The position numbers were made by a program, and so were the translations under genes. From contig NZ_CP195793.1 of the NCBI RefSeq assembly GCF_051466335.1, positions 2,170,001-2,234,000 on the forward strand: a DNA stretch of 64,000 nucleotides, given 5' to 3'. The notes under the pieces were generated by a model. The model was not told the origin of the DNA. It worked only from the letters and a program-made list of their open reading frames with translations, and did no database searches. Below, piece by piece: positions 34,644 to 42,899 of the stretch; position 1 is the first letter of the stretch; every line of letters starts with the position of its first letter. The DNA comes from Planctomicrobium sp051466335 (lineage in GTDB: Bacteria; Planctomycetota; Planctomycetia; Planctomycetales; Planctomycetaceae).

Positions 34644-34823
34644 TCACCTGTGTTGCTCCCGTGCTTTTTCAATCGCCTCGACCAGCCATTGGCGCGAACG
34701 ATCCTTTGTCAGCAATGGCTGACGACGAAAACAGGAAAAAGTCAGGGCATGTGCGTGTCCCGGTTCATTGAACCGACGACATGCCTTGCGGTGCGGGGAA
34801 AAATTCAGGCTGTCGGAAAACAT
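34644..34823 (-). pseudogene. RayT-like (REP-associated tyrosine transposase) N-terminal relic
   Basis: The fragment contains RRFNEPGHAHALTFSCFRRQPLLTKD, then RQWLVEAIEKARE and a stop. This matches the start of Y1-type REP-associated transposases, whose HUH histidines and catalytic Tyr lie further on. About two thirds of the protein is absent. Confidence 0.6.
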
Positions 34824-35318
34824 CTCACTCTCCAGCTCCACCCGGCATGCTCGTACTGCTGACGCGACTTGAGCATGGCACGCAATATGATTCCTCAACA
34901 ATACCACCCTGCCAGAGATAAAACAGGAATTGAGCATGCTTGCTAATAACTCACTCACCGCTTCAAACCCAGATGTTAATAACTTCTCTTCCTGCCAGCT
35001 CATTAGGGCCGCCGCCAGTAACAGACGCCTTGGAGTCCATCAGGTATTTCCATGCACAGCAATGTCGACAAACAAGCGGGAAGGGATCAGCGATTCGATC
35101 GCCCTAGGGATTGTCTGCGAGTATGCTGCAGTCACTAGCGTCCGTGCCATGTTCGAGTCTCCTGTTTCAGGCTGAGTGTGGTAACCCAATCCGTACTTGA
35201 GACTCGAACTTTCTGGCAAGACCAGACTTACGCTAAACTCAACGCCAGATCAACTTCATGGGCGGCGTTAGATGGCACCCGAAAATCGCGACATCTCACC
35301 CGGGGGACGCGGCCAAAA
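34824..35318. other. Non-coding remnant stretch
   Basis: About 500 bp with no supportable gene. It contains one short inverted repeat with integron-attC-like ends (35237-35273), listed separately. Confidence 0.4.
35237..35273. repeat. Short inverted repeat with attC-like core sites
   Basis: ACTCAAC (35237-35243) fits RYYYAAC and GTTAGAT (35267-35273) fits GTTRRRY, with AACGCC pairing to GGCGTT. At 37 bp it is shorter than known attC sites, so it may be chance. It lies just past the stop of the putative immunity gene. Confidence 0.25.
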
Positions 35319-35552
35319 TCATTTTTGACGAGCGTATTCTGTCGGGTCTTTTTCAAAACCATCCCAATACAGCCAAAGTCGCTTACAGTTCGGACACTCT
35401 AGAAAGCTTCGCAACTCTTGATAGAGACTCTCAGAATCGATCATATCTGAGAAACCGTCATATGCGGAATCGCTGATAAAAAGCCACTCTATCGGGTTTG
35501 GAATTTCACCGTAGCGAAGGATTTCACCACATTTGCACTTAATTGAAGGCAT
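35319..35552 (-). CDS. Putative immunity protein for the tRNase toxin
   Basis: ATG 35552 is separated by one base from the toxin stop (TGAAATG), with a GGTGGAG inside the toxin 3' end as ribosome-binding site. The 77-residue acidic product begins MPSIKCKCGEILRYGEI and later has LECPNCKRLW, so it could bind a zinc through two Cys pairs. It matches no family I recognise. Position and coupling, directly after a CdiA-CT-like nuclease domain, are the reasons for calling it immunity. Confidence 0.6.
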   Translation of the reverse strand: MPSIKCKCGEILRYGEIPNPIEWLFISDSAYDGFSDMIDSESLYQELRSFLECPNCKRLWLYWDGFEKDPTEYARQK

Positions 35553-35553
35553 T

Positions 35554-36333
35554 TCAATCTCCACCGATGATGATAACAACCTTGATATTCGTCGCTCCGG
35601 CACCCCGAATCCGCTTCAAAACATCTCCAAGCTGCGCCTGAGTCACGCATGTGTTTGATAGATCGAGCACCACGCCTTCTGCTTGGTCATTCTTCTTTGC
35701 GGCCCCACCGATAATTCGATTCGGGTTACTAGTTTTTGGAGTGTAGACGTCGTAGCGGATTCCATCAACAAGCAAATCTGATGTTCCCCCACCAACTCGT
35801 GTTCCGGTTGGAGGCCGAAGGGTGACATCGTGACCCAAATCAGCCATATACTGTGCAGCCGCCTTCTCGCTTGCCGAGTATGTGCCACTCGGATCAATTG
35901 TCAGCTTACCTTTCCCGGTAGATAACGTCTTTGGAATCGGCGTGGTGCTGGGAGCATTTTGGGGTCTCGGCGTACCATACGGAAGCCCAAATCCATTGTC
36001 ACTCAATGGAGGCATTTGTCCTTTCGGCAGATCACTCGGCGTCGGGAAGACGGGCGGACTCACAGGACCACTACCCATCCTTGCTATCGGTTTTTTCGAT
36101 AGATCATCTGGCGTCGGGATGACGGCAGGACAATTTTGAGCTGGCTTCGAAGAATTGGGAGAAGGAAAATCCTCTGGCGTTCTCGGATCATTCAGTCGCG
36201 TCTTAATGGTGCTGGCCAGATTTGCTAGCTTCTCAATCAATTTTTGAATTGACTTGTAGCCAACTTCGGTCCACCTCCCAACGTCGTATTGACAAGATCG
36301 TAACTGTGGCGAACGCGACTGCCTGTATGTCAC
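35554..36333 (-). CDS. CdiA-CT-like tRNase toxin domain with Pro-rich leader (N-terminally truncated)
   Basis: The C-terminal 110 residues match the contact-dependent-inhibition tRNase fold seen in Burkholderia CdiA-CT toxins. They carry SASEKAAAQYMADLGHDVTL (catalytic Glu), GGTSDLLVDGIRYDVYTP (Asp in the PD-(D/E)xK core), SNPNRII, then QAEGVVLDLS and a final strand IKVVIII. Upstream is a 120-residue Pro/Ser-rich linker with repeated P(S/D)DLPK/SK motifs. There is no signal, adhesin or RHS part. The frame begins inside remains of a glycosyltransferase gene, so the delivery portion is lost or this is an orphan toxin cassette. It would cleave tRNA if delivered or expressed. Confidence 0.7.
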   Translation of the reverse strand: MTYRQSRSPQLRSCQYDVGRWTEVGYKSIQKLIEKLANLASTIKTRLNDPRTPEDFPSPNSSKPAQNCPAVIPTPDDLSKKPIARMGSGPVSPPVFPTPSDLPKGQMPPLSDNGFGLPYGTPRPQNAPSTTPIPKTLSTGKGKLTIDPSGTYSASEKAAAQYMADLGHDVTLRPPTGTRVGGGTSDLLVDGIRYDVYTPKTSNPNRIIGGAAKKNDQAEGVVLDLSNTCVTQAQLGDVLKRIRGAGATNIKVVIIIGGD

Positions 36334-36818
36334 CAGTCGCCAATCCCCCGTATCCTATGGTAGCCGGAGAAAACGACCACAGCGTCGCGCAGACTATCCC
36401 AGCATTCGGACCTCTAATTAAATTGGCGACAAAACAATATGACCCCTGCCGCGACCGAGATGGACAAACAAACTAGTCGGGATAGTGTGAGATAGTCCCT
36501 CCAGTGGTGCAAATTTGCCCGTATGAAATCTTGGCCGACCTGCACTTCGTCTCGAATCCAGAGGTGATCTCTGAGAGAAGACCAGTCGTACTGAGGCTCA
36601 GCAAGAGCGACTGGAGTCGCGATAAGCGATCGCACCAGCGGTGGGTTGACACGAAAGTGGTCAAATCGGCCGGTCTGCCAGTCGTACAGGCCGGACGAGA
36701 GCACTGAAAGTTCCTGAGTAACCATGCCGCATCGAGATTGAGCTACCCAGACCAAGCACGCATGTGCAGACAAAAGCGTGAACAAAGTTAAATAGACATG
36801 CCACCTGCCAGCGTTCAT
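36290..36818 (-). pseudogene. Family-39-like glycosyltransferase, frameshifted and truncated
   Basis: ATG 36818 starts with a membrane segment (VYLTLFTLLSAHACLVWVA), then ELSVLSSGLYDWQTGRFDHF, RVNPPLVRSLIATPVAL, VGQDFIRANLHHWRDYL and a second TM. This is the N-terminal layout of planctomycete GT39 (dolichyl-phosphate-mannose mannosyltransferase-like) proteins. A stop at 36414 is bypassed by removing one T at about 36420. The other frame then reads IRGPNAGIVCATLWSFSP and continues the family for 40 more residues to near 36290. There it fuses to the toxin sequence. Some 400 residues of a normal protein are missing. Confidence 0.65.
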
Positions 36819-36986
36819 GGTAACGAATCCAGAGGACCCGACGAGTGAAGCATTCCGTCGGAACTTGCTAAATTGAACCCTCGCATCTCAGAGTGCGAAG
36901 GCTGATCAGCAGCCGCGTAGTCGGCAAAATGCTTAATCAGCCGCCGCCCTTCGACGAAAATGCCGAAAAATCAAAATTGCGCCTAG

Positions 36987-37847
36987 AGTCTGTTATGGAC
37001 TTAAGTGTTGGTTTTGAAGTAGTTTCCGTGGATGAGCAAGCCCCGGATGCCTTACCCCAGTGACGTCACGGACGACGAATGGGCCTTTTTAGCCCCCTAT
37101 TTGGCGCTGGTGAAAGAGGACTCGCCGCAGCGGGTTCACTCCCTTCGAGCCGTGTTCAATGCCATGCGGTGGCTGGTACGCACCGGGGCGCAGTGGCGGT
37201 TCATGCCCCATGAGTTCCCGCCTTGGCCCGTGGTCTATCAGCAGGCTCGCCGTTGGCTGGAGGCTGGCGTGTTTGAGCACATCGCTCATGACCTGCGGGA
37301 AGTGGCTCGCGTGGCTCAGGGACGCGATGAGCCCCCCTCAGCAACGATCTTAGATGCGCGAGTCATCCAATCCACTCCCGAGAGTGGTGCCAGAGCCGGT
37401 TACGATGGCGGCAAACGGCGGAAGGGCTCGAAGGTTCACGTGGCCATTGACACGCTCGGGCACCTTCTCGCCTTGAAAGTGACCCCAGCCAATGAACAGG
37501 AGCGAGCCCAGGTTTCCGACTTATGTGTCGCTGTGCAGGAGGCGACTGATCAGGCCATTGAAGTCGCCTATGTGGACCAAGGTTATACTGGCGAGAACGC
37601 GGAAGAGGCTGCCGCTGAGCAGGGAGTGGAACTGCGCGTCGTGAAACTCCCTTATGCCAAGAAAGGATTCGTATTATTGCCACGTCGGTGGGTCGTGGAG
37701 CGGACCTTTGCCTGGCTAGGACGATCACGGAGGCTGGCACGTGACTACGAACGACTGGCAGAAGTCTTGGCCGGATGGCACTGGGTGGCCATGGTCGCAC
37801 TGCTGCTCAAATACACGCCGATCGTCGTCCAGAGTTCATAACAGGCT
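36987..37847 (+). mobile_element. IS5-family insertion sequence, copy B (861 bp, intact)
   Basis: Identical length and ends to the copy at 7339-8199, with CTAG duplications at 36983-36986 and 37848-37851. It is inserted in the C-terminal anchor of a minus-strand gene. Apparent identity of the two copies implies recent activity. Confidence 0.95.
37032..37841 (+). CDS. IS5-family transposase, copy B
   Basis: The 269-residue DDE transposase is identical to that at 7384-8193, with D108, D182 and E223 in place. It lies within IS copy B and is antisense to the gene the IS interrupts. Confidence 0.95.
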   Translation: MSKPRMPYPSDVTDDEWAFLAPYLALVKEDSPQRVHSLRAVFNAMRWLVRTGAQWRFMPHEFPPWPVVYQQARRWLEAGVFEHIAHDLREVARVAQGRDEPPSATILDARVIQSTPESGARAGYDGGKRRKGSKVHVAIDTLGHLLALKVTPANEQERAQVSDLCVAVQEATDQAIEVAYVDQGYTGENAEEAAAEQGVELRVVKLPYAKKGFVLLPRRWVVERTFAWLGRSRRLARDYERLAEVLAGWHWVAMVALLLKYTPIVVQSS

Positions 37848-38874
37848 CTAGTGTAAACGCCACTAATGCGTTCAAGAGTAGCCAGACCGATCGCTGTTCT
37901 GGACCTCGATCTGTGGAAACAGGCCTTTCGCCTTTTGTGACGGGCTTCTCACCATCCCAGATTTGCTTCGGGCCGCCAGGATGGGGCACTGTCCGTACAC
38001 TCCTTCCAATTGGTATTTCTAGGCTCGATAATTCATAGGTGTCGTCTGGGATTGTCTCGTTCAATGAATTTACAACAATCGTCGCGGACTCCCCGTCGAC
38101 GTGTGACCCGCCATAATCACGAGTGTATTCAAAGGACTTCGGAAACCATAATCCGTTTCTCCACTCGCTCACCGTGTAGCACGTCTCGTCCTTCAATCCG
38201 ATCACGTCATCTGTGCCCCTGACCTTAAGAATCGAATACCCTAAGTTCGGAGCAATCCAGTACGAAAAGTCGACGTCAGTGACGAGTCGAAGCCTCAAGT
38301 GTAAGCAGGGGATTCCATCAACCACATCCACTTCAACTGATCGATCCTCTGAAGCAAGGCCAAGCATGATCTCCTCGACACTCGACGGGGTTAATGCTCC
38401 GCTGCAGTCGAAGCCGAGCGACCTTAAGTCGTGATGAGACTGGGCGTAAGCATACTCATCGTCAATCTCTTCACGTTCAGTTCGAATCTGCGCAACGAGT
38501 TGGCCGGGTCCGGGAAGCAGCATTGAATTAAAATGAATGTATCGATCAGTGTCAAAAATGTGGCGATCCCAATAAACATCATCCTTCAGCCCATCGAATC
38601 GACCTGACTCTTCGTATTGGCGCTGCTCATCCACACGATACCTTTTGCCGTCGAATCGAACTCGCTTTAGCCGCATATCCGGAACTAAAGTTGTTTTAGA
38701 TGGATCGAACTCCAGCTGGATATCATAAGAATGAATTCGCATTCGCGAATCGATTGTTTTCCGAATTAAATCATCTGCACTCGGGATATCACTAGCCACA
38801 ACCAGTCCGTCCACCCGAAAAATGAGGACACACAGAGTAAAAAAGGCGATAGAGATTCGGAGCAATTTCGTCAT

Positions 38875-39219
38875 CAAATGGTACCTAAACTGGATGTTTT
38901 TGAGAGGAGCCCTTACTATATCAAAGACGAAGCGCAAACTCTGAAGCTGCAAAAATGTGAGACGACGGGCTGTATCGAGTGAGCTGACATGCAATTGTGA
39001 CCGGGATTGACGCCAGTTGGACCTGGGTCAAGGCGTTACGCCTTCGGAGTGGGGCTGCCGTCAGGACTCCAGCTGCAGGTAGGGTGACTTGATTCGATGG
39101 ATTCACCTCATGAAGCTGGCTATGCGGCTGGTGGGATGGATGCGTTCTTCCATTCACTATGCGAGCAATTTTTGTTGGTCTTAGGTTTTGTAACTGCTCA
39201 GACTCAAGGGCTCATCTAG
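38875..39219. other. Intergenic
   Basis: Upstream region of the IS-split gene and left flank of the IS relic. It contains a small hairpin (AAGGCGT/ACGCCTT near 39030) and CTAG at 39216-39219. No gene is supported. Confidence 0.4.
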
Positions 39220-39782
39220 AGCGCCTTTCATCACCCTGTTTGGCAAGCGAGTTGCGTACCAGATTGAGCGAAAGGAGTTTCGCTCATGCCCTGCACACGG
39301 AAGATTGATCTCGTTGATAATACGTATCTCTCGGACACACAATGGGATCGCATCAAACACTTGATTCCTGAATCACTCTCGCAGCCCAAGGGAGGACGTC
39401 CTCCGCACTCACAACGGGCCTGTCTGGAAGGGATTTTGTTTGTACTTCTGACAGGCTGCCCATGGGAAAAGTTACCAAAATGCTTCCCTTCACCCAGCAC
39501 TTGCTGGCGCCGCTTCGATGAATGGACTCGCTGGGGCATCTTTGAGGGACTGTGGTATTCCCTCCTGATGGAACTGGAAGACCTGCAGGGGATCGATTGG
39601 AGGGAGGCGGCTGCGGATGCCTAGTTCGTCCGAGCTAAAAAAAGGGGGACCAGGTTGGGAAGACCAAGTGTGGCAAAGGCTGCAAGGTCATCGACATCGT
39701 CGATCCCGAAGGAACACCTCTGGGCGTCTACTTCGCTGCCGATAACCGAAGCGAAGTGAAAGAATCACTCGAAGGTTATTCA
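39220..39782 (+). mobile_element. Truncated IS5-type element, 5' portion
   Basis: The left end AGCGCCTTTCATCACC follows CTAG (39216-39219) and matches the element at 14860-15495. The right end is absent; the sequence stops where the TadE gene ends on the other strand. Only about 560 bp remain. Confidence 0.75.
39286..39780 (+). pseudogene. IS5-type transposase relic (stop codon and frameshift)
   Basis: The frame starts CTRKIDLVDNTYLSDTQWDRI, keeps GGRPPHSQRACLEGILFVLL and WGIFEGLWYSLLMELEDLQG, then hits TAG where family members have a Ser or similar residue (ADA-stop-FVRA). After a shift in the A/G-rich run near 39640-39660, another frame continues GKTKCGKGCKVIDIVDPEG and FAADNRSEVKESLEGYS. 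The C-terminal DDE Glu region is gone. It preserves the segment deleted from the copy at 14868-15429. Confidence 0.8.
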
Positions 39783-40228
39783 TGAGCCATGGAGCAGGAG
39801 CCGCGCAGATTTGCCTTGGCGAGGAATCGCGGAGAGAAGTACGCCACTTTATGGTATGGGATCGTCACGTTCACCCTGCAGATGTCGCGTGGACGGGCAA
39901 CTGAAAGCTGATTGCTCGGATTGGAATTGTTAGCGGCGGGGATGACAGTAATAGTGACAGCCACATCGTTGGCTGTAATCCCGTGTACTGTGTTCACCAA
40001 TAAATTTTTTACGTCGTTCACCACCTGTTGATTGGTCGAGCCGTCGAGGATGGCGGTACGGGCGCCGTAGCGTGCTCCATTGGTAGCGAGTTGTCCGACA
40101 GACATAGCGCGCCCGAATTCCACCATTCCGAAGACGATCATCAAAAAAATCGGCATGACGATCGCAGTTTCCACCACCACAGCGCCAGAGCGATCAGACG
40201 GTGGTGTTCGCATAATCCGACTTTTCAT
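39776..40228 (-). CDS. TadE-like pilus assembly / pseudopilin protein
   Basis: This 150-residue protein has the TadE signature: a short basic leader with RSGAVVVETAIVMPIFLMIVFGMVEFGRA (conserved Glu at +5 and one TM helix), then ATNGARYGARTAIL. The periplasmic part ends in a typical tail (FLAKANLRGSCSMAHE). TadE proteins are minor pilins of tight-adherence type IVc systems. No other tad gene is nearby, so it is a solitary copy. The 3' end abuts the IS relic but looks complete. Confidence 0.88.
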   Translation of the reverse strand: MKSRIMRTPPSDRSGAVVVETAIVMPIFLMIVFGMVEFGRAMSVGQLATNGARYGARTAILDGSTNQQVVNDVKNLLVNTVHGITANDVAVTITVIPAANNSNPSNQLSVARPRDICRVNVTIPYHKVAYFSPRFLAKANLRGSCSMAHE

Positions 40229-40407
40229 GGCGAATTCCCTCGGCAGAAGGCCCGATTTCTGGAGTTACAAGGGACACTACAATACGATTTGCCACGTGGT
40301 CGCCAGAAAGAGAGAATTTGTTGCGTAAACGCAACGCTGCAATGTGAGACTATAGTCTCTGTAGCGGTTATGCGGGTCTGGTTCGAGTTTCAAAGAAAGT
40401 AGCTGCC

Positions 40408-40752
40408 ATGGCAGAAAAGACGATATTCAAGCGAATTATCGATCGTGAAATTCCAGTTTCGCTGATCTACGAGGACTCGCTGTGTCTCGCATTTCACGAT
40501 ATCAGCCCGCAGGCTCCGGTGCACTTTCTTGTGATTCCGAAGAAGGAAATCCGATCATTGGCAGAAGCGGAGGATTGTGACCAATCGCTTTTGGGGCATC
40601 TGCTGCTCGTCAGCCGAAAGCTTGCGAAAGAGCAGGGATTGGAAAATGGATTCCGAACGATCATGAATTCGGGGAGCGATGGCGGTCAGACTGTCGACCA
40701 TTTCCACATCCACATCCTTGGAAAGCGATCTCTGGGATGGCCTCCGGGATAA
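40408..40752 (+). CDS. HIT-family nucleotide-binding protein (HinT type)
   Basis: This 114-residue protein starts TIFKRIIDREIPVSLIYED, the standard HinT opening. It has FHDISPQAPVHFLVIPKKEI and the histidine triad DHFHIHILG (H98, H100, H102). Such proteins hydrolyse AMP-linked phosphoramidates. Length and motifs are complete. ATG 40408 follows AAAG. A strong hairpin follows the gene. Confidence 0.95.
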   Translation: MAEKTIFKRIIDREIPVSLIYEDSLCLAFHDISPQAPVHFLVIPKKEIRSLAEAEDCDQSLLGHLLLVSRKLAKEQGLENGFRTIMNSGSDGGQTVDHFHIHILGKRSLGWPPG

Positions 40753-40779
40753 GCAATTGTGGGTGAGCCCATAAAAAAA

Positions 40780-40818
40780 GATCAAGGGGGTGGATTGTTT
40801 GAATCGACCCCCTCGATC
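40780..40818. terminator. Hairpin after the HIT gene
   Basis: GATCAAGGGGGT pairs with ACCCCCTCGATC (one A-C mismatch) across a 15-nt loop. No T run follows on the plus strand; on the minus strand a T7 tract follows it, so it would best terminate the small minus-strand gene at 40944. Confidence 0.55.
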
Positions 40819-40943
40819 TCTATGTCTGAGGCCATTTCTGACCTCAGCAAATCAGCCTGTAACTTTTCTCGAACCCCCACATCTCGTAGTCAGCGTGACT
40901 TCGTCTGCTTGTCCGCTTCCGCAAAGACGAGCAAGTGCTCGAT

Positions 40944-41132
40944 TTAATGGAAGGCTTTCTTCCCGTGGAGGGACATGCGGGGCTGCATCGGCGATCGGGT
41001 GTCGAACAAGTAGTCCGCCGTCCAGGACAGCACCATCGTGAGTGCGTAGATCACCGTCGTACTCAGCGTGGTCAGGACCATCAACAGAGCAATCAGCATC
41101 GTGGCGATGAAAACTGTTGTTAGTGAGACCAT
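40944..41132 (-). CDS. 62-residue membrane protein, unknown function
   Basis: ATG 41132 has AAGGAGG at good spacing, which picks it over longer frames. The product starts with a long hydrophobic Thr/Leu/Met-rich helix (VSLTTVFIATMLIALLMVL, continuing to about residue 35), then a polar tail WTADYLFDTRSPMQPRM. No family is recognised. It is followed by a strong hairpin with a T7 tract. Confidence 0.6.
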   Translation of the reverse strand: MVSLTTVFIATMLIALLMVLTTLSTTVIYALTMVLSWTADYLFDTRSPMQPRMSLHGKKAFH

Positions 41133-41884
41133 GATCTTCCTCCTTGGAGCTATCTTCAATTTGCCTGTCGTTGATAAGCTATTGTGACTGATTTGAAGTT
41201 GTGGCGAAGCTCGAAAAGGTCCCAACCTGAAGTGGCCAAGCCGAAGTGCGGGCCGAATATCGTCTCGACGCACTTCAGGTTGAGATAAGTGTGAGCAAGT
41301 TGCCTATTTCAATGTCTGGGTGAGGGGTTCTTGAGGTGGACGCATCAATTCGAATGAAGCTGCCTACTGCTTCCTGTTCGAAAGGCGATCTCAAGAAGCC
41401 GAATCACAATCGATCACTGATTGAAAGCAAGACGCAATCGGTGGGCCAATCGTCCTTAAGATTTGAAAACTGCCGAAAAGTAACAGTTTTTGTAGGCTTG
41501 TGGTGGGATTCTGGACAATTCAGTGGGCAAACGGCTTCCCGCTTGGTGGTTCACCAAGCGTTTTGAGTGCTCTGGCTCAATTCCACCATCGGAACATAGA
41601 GAACCTGTCCGCGTTTTAGGAAATGGATGCGGGCTTACTCGCGATTGAGGCGTTGACTCTGCGACCATCACTTGGTGCCGCTGAACCTCCCAGAACTCGT
41701 CCGATTCGATTGCGTAAAAGTGATTGAATCTGCACGGGTGTCGTGGAGGCAATTCTGCAAATTGAAACAGGCGTGATGAACCAAGGGAGGGGCGCGAGAT
41801 GGGTGAACGGGATTTCGGCGACTGGGCAGACAGCATCCTAACAGGAGTGATGCGACGTTCTAAGACGTTGATGAACCCTGCCAG
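41133..41884. other. Intergenic, no supportable gene
   Basis: About 750 bp with no convincing coding frame. It contains one terminator-like hairpin at 41540-41564. Short frames on both strands lack motifs and start signals. Confidence 0.4.
41540..41564 (+). terminator. Terminator-like hairpin in a gene-free stretch
   Basis: CGCTTGGTG pairs perfectly with CACCAAGCG across a 3-nt loop (GTT), followed by TTTT. No annotated plus-strand gene ends here, so it could end a small RNA or be a relic. Confidence 0.5.
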
Positions 41885-42787
41885 CTATGCGAGCCTCTGT
41901 CGCTGTAACTCGTAACACAGAATGCCGGCAGCGACTGCAGCGTTGAGCGATCCAACGTGTCCCTGGAGCGGAATGCACGCCAGTGTTTCGCATATCTTCA
42001 TGAGGTCGGCGGGGACTCCTGAACCTTCGTTTCCGATCACAACGGCACAGCCACGAGTGAAGTCCACTTGAGCAGGGGACTGGTCTCCATGCTCCGTTGC
42101 GGCGATCAACTTCAGTCCTTCGTCGCTCATTTTTTGGCAGAAGGCGATGAGATCAGGCACTTCCACGATATCGAGGTAATTTACCGCACCCACCGAGCTT
42201 CTGGCGACGTGGGAGGAAACTCCGGATTGCTGTGAAATTGGGACGACAACAGCATCAAAGGAGAATAAGTCCGCGGATCTCAGAATCGATCCAAAATTGA
42301 ATGGATCCTGAATGCCTGCGAGTACCAGAACTGCACTTTTTGCATGGAGCTTTTGTAAAAGCGTCTCTGGTGATCCATACGGGTAAGGGGGCATCTTTGC
42401 CATCAGCCCTTGATGCTCTGTTGAGCCGCACCGCCGCTGGAGTTCATCTCGCTGGAGATCGAGTGCTGGCACATCCAGATACTCGGTCAACTGGAGGAGT
42501 TCCTTTAGAAGAGCCGGTTCAAGAGTTTCCGAAGAATAAGCGATTTCGATTGGGATCCATTTTCCAGCCCGCAGGGTCTCCATCACCGCGTGTCTGCCCC
42601 AGAGCCAGCATTTCTGGTGGCTCCCCAACAGTTGTCCCGATCGAATTTTTCGCTTTTTTTTTCCGACCACGTCTTCGCTCGTTCCAGTGTTGAGGCATTC
42701 GCAAACGCTGGATTCTAGCGGATTTTCAGACGTAAGGGGATTCAGAATTTGGGTTTGAAAATTGGGGGCCAGATGACGGGATAGCAT
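41885..42787 (-). CDS. SPOUT (TrmH-type) 23S rRNA/tRNA ribose methyltransferase
   Basis: ATG 42787 is chosen; longer frames to 42847 add no conserved sequence. Of 300 residues, the N-terminal third is a low-conservation segment followed by the RlmB substrate-binding domain (WLWGRHAVMETLRAGKWIPIE). The SPOUT knot motifs are IQDPFNFGSILRSADLF, VVIGNEGSGVP and IPLQGHVGSLNAAVA. The architecture is that of RlmB (Gm2251 of 23S rRNA), but the subfamily cannot be fixed by eye. It is divergent from map. Confidence 0.88.
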   Translation of the reverse strand: MLSRHLAPNFQTQILNPLTSENPLESSVCECLNTGTSEDVVGKKKRKIRSGQLLGSHQKCWLWGRHAVMETLRAGKWIPIEIAYSSETLEPALLKELLQLTEYLDVPALDLQRDELQRRCGSTEHQGLMAKMPPYPYGSPETLLQKLHAKSAVLVLAGIQDPFNFGSILRSADLFSFDAVVVPISQQSGVSSHVARSSVGAVNYLDIVEVPDLIAFCQKMSDEGLKLIAATEHGDQSPAQVDFTRGCAVVIGNEGSGVPADLMKICETLACIPLQGHVGSLNAAVAAGILCYELQRQRLA

Positions 42788-42899
42788 CTCAGTGGAAGAA
42801 GTTCTGTACACAAGTTCTGCAAGCTTGCAATTTTCCACAAAGCCCACGCTTGCGACGGGATTGGAACAGCATCAGAATATTGAGACAGGAAAAGGACTT

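Larger units (their letters stand above)
36933..38874 (-). pseudogene. Secreted, C-terminally anchored protein split by IS copy B
   Basis: ATG 38874 begins a signal peptide (LLRISIAFFTLCVLIF) and a LolA-like beta-rich domain (IHSYDIQLEFDPSKT, RVRFDGKRYRVDE, LGFDCSGAL, YWIAPNLGYSILKVRG). The frame runs to a hydrophobic VWLLLNALVAFTL and is then cut by the IS at 37851. Removing the IS and one CTAG joins it, in frame, to GAILIFRHFRRRAAAD and a TAA at 36933-36935. This completes a C-terminal TM anchor with an Arg-rich tail, about 358 residues in all. As it stands, the product ends in 13 IS-encoded residues. Its function is unknown. Confidence 0.8.
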
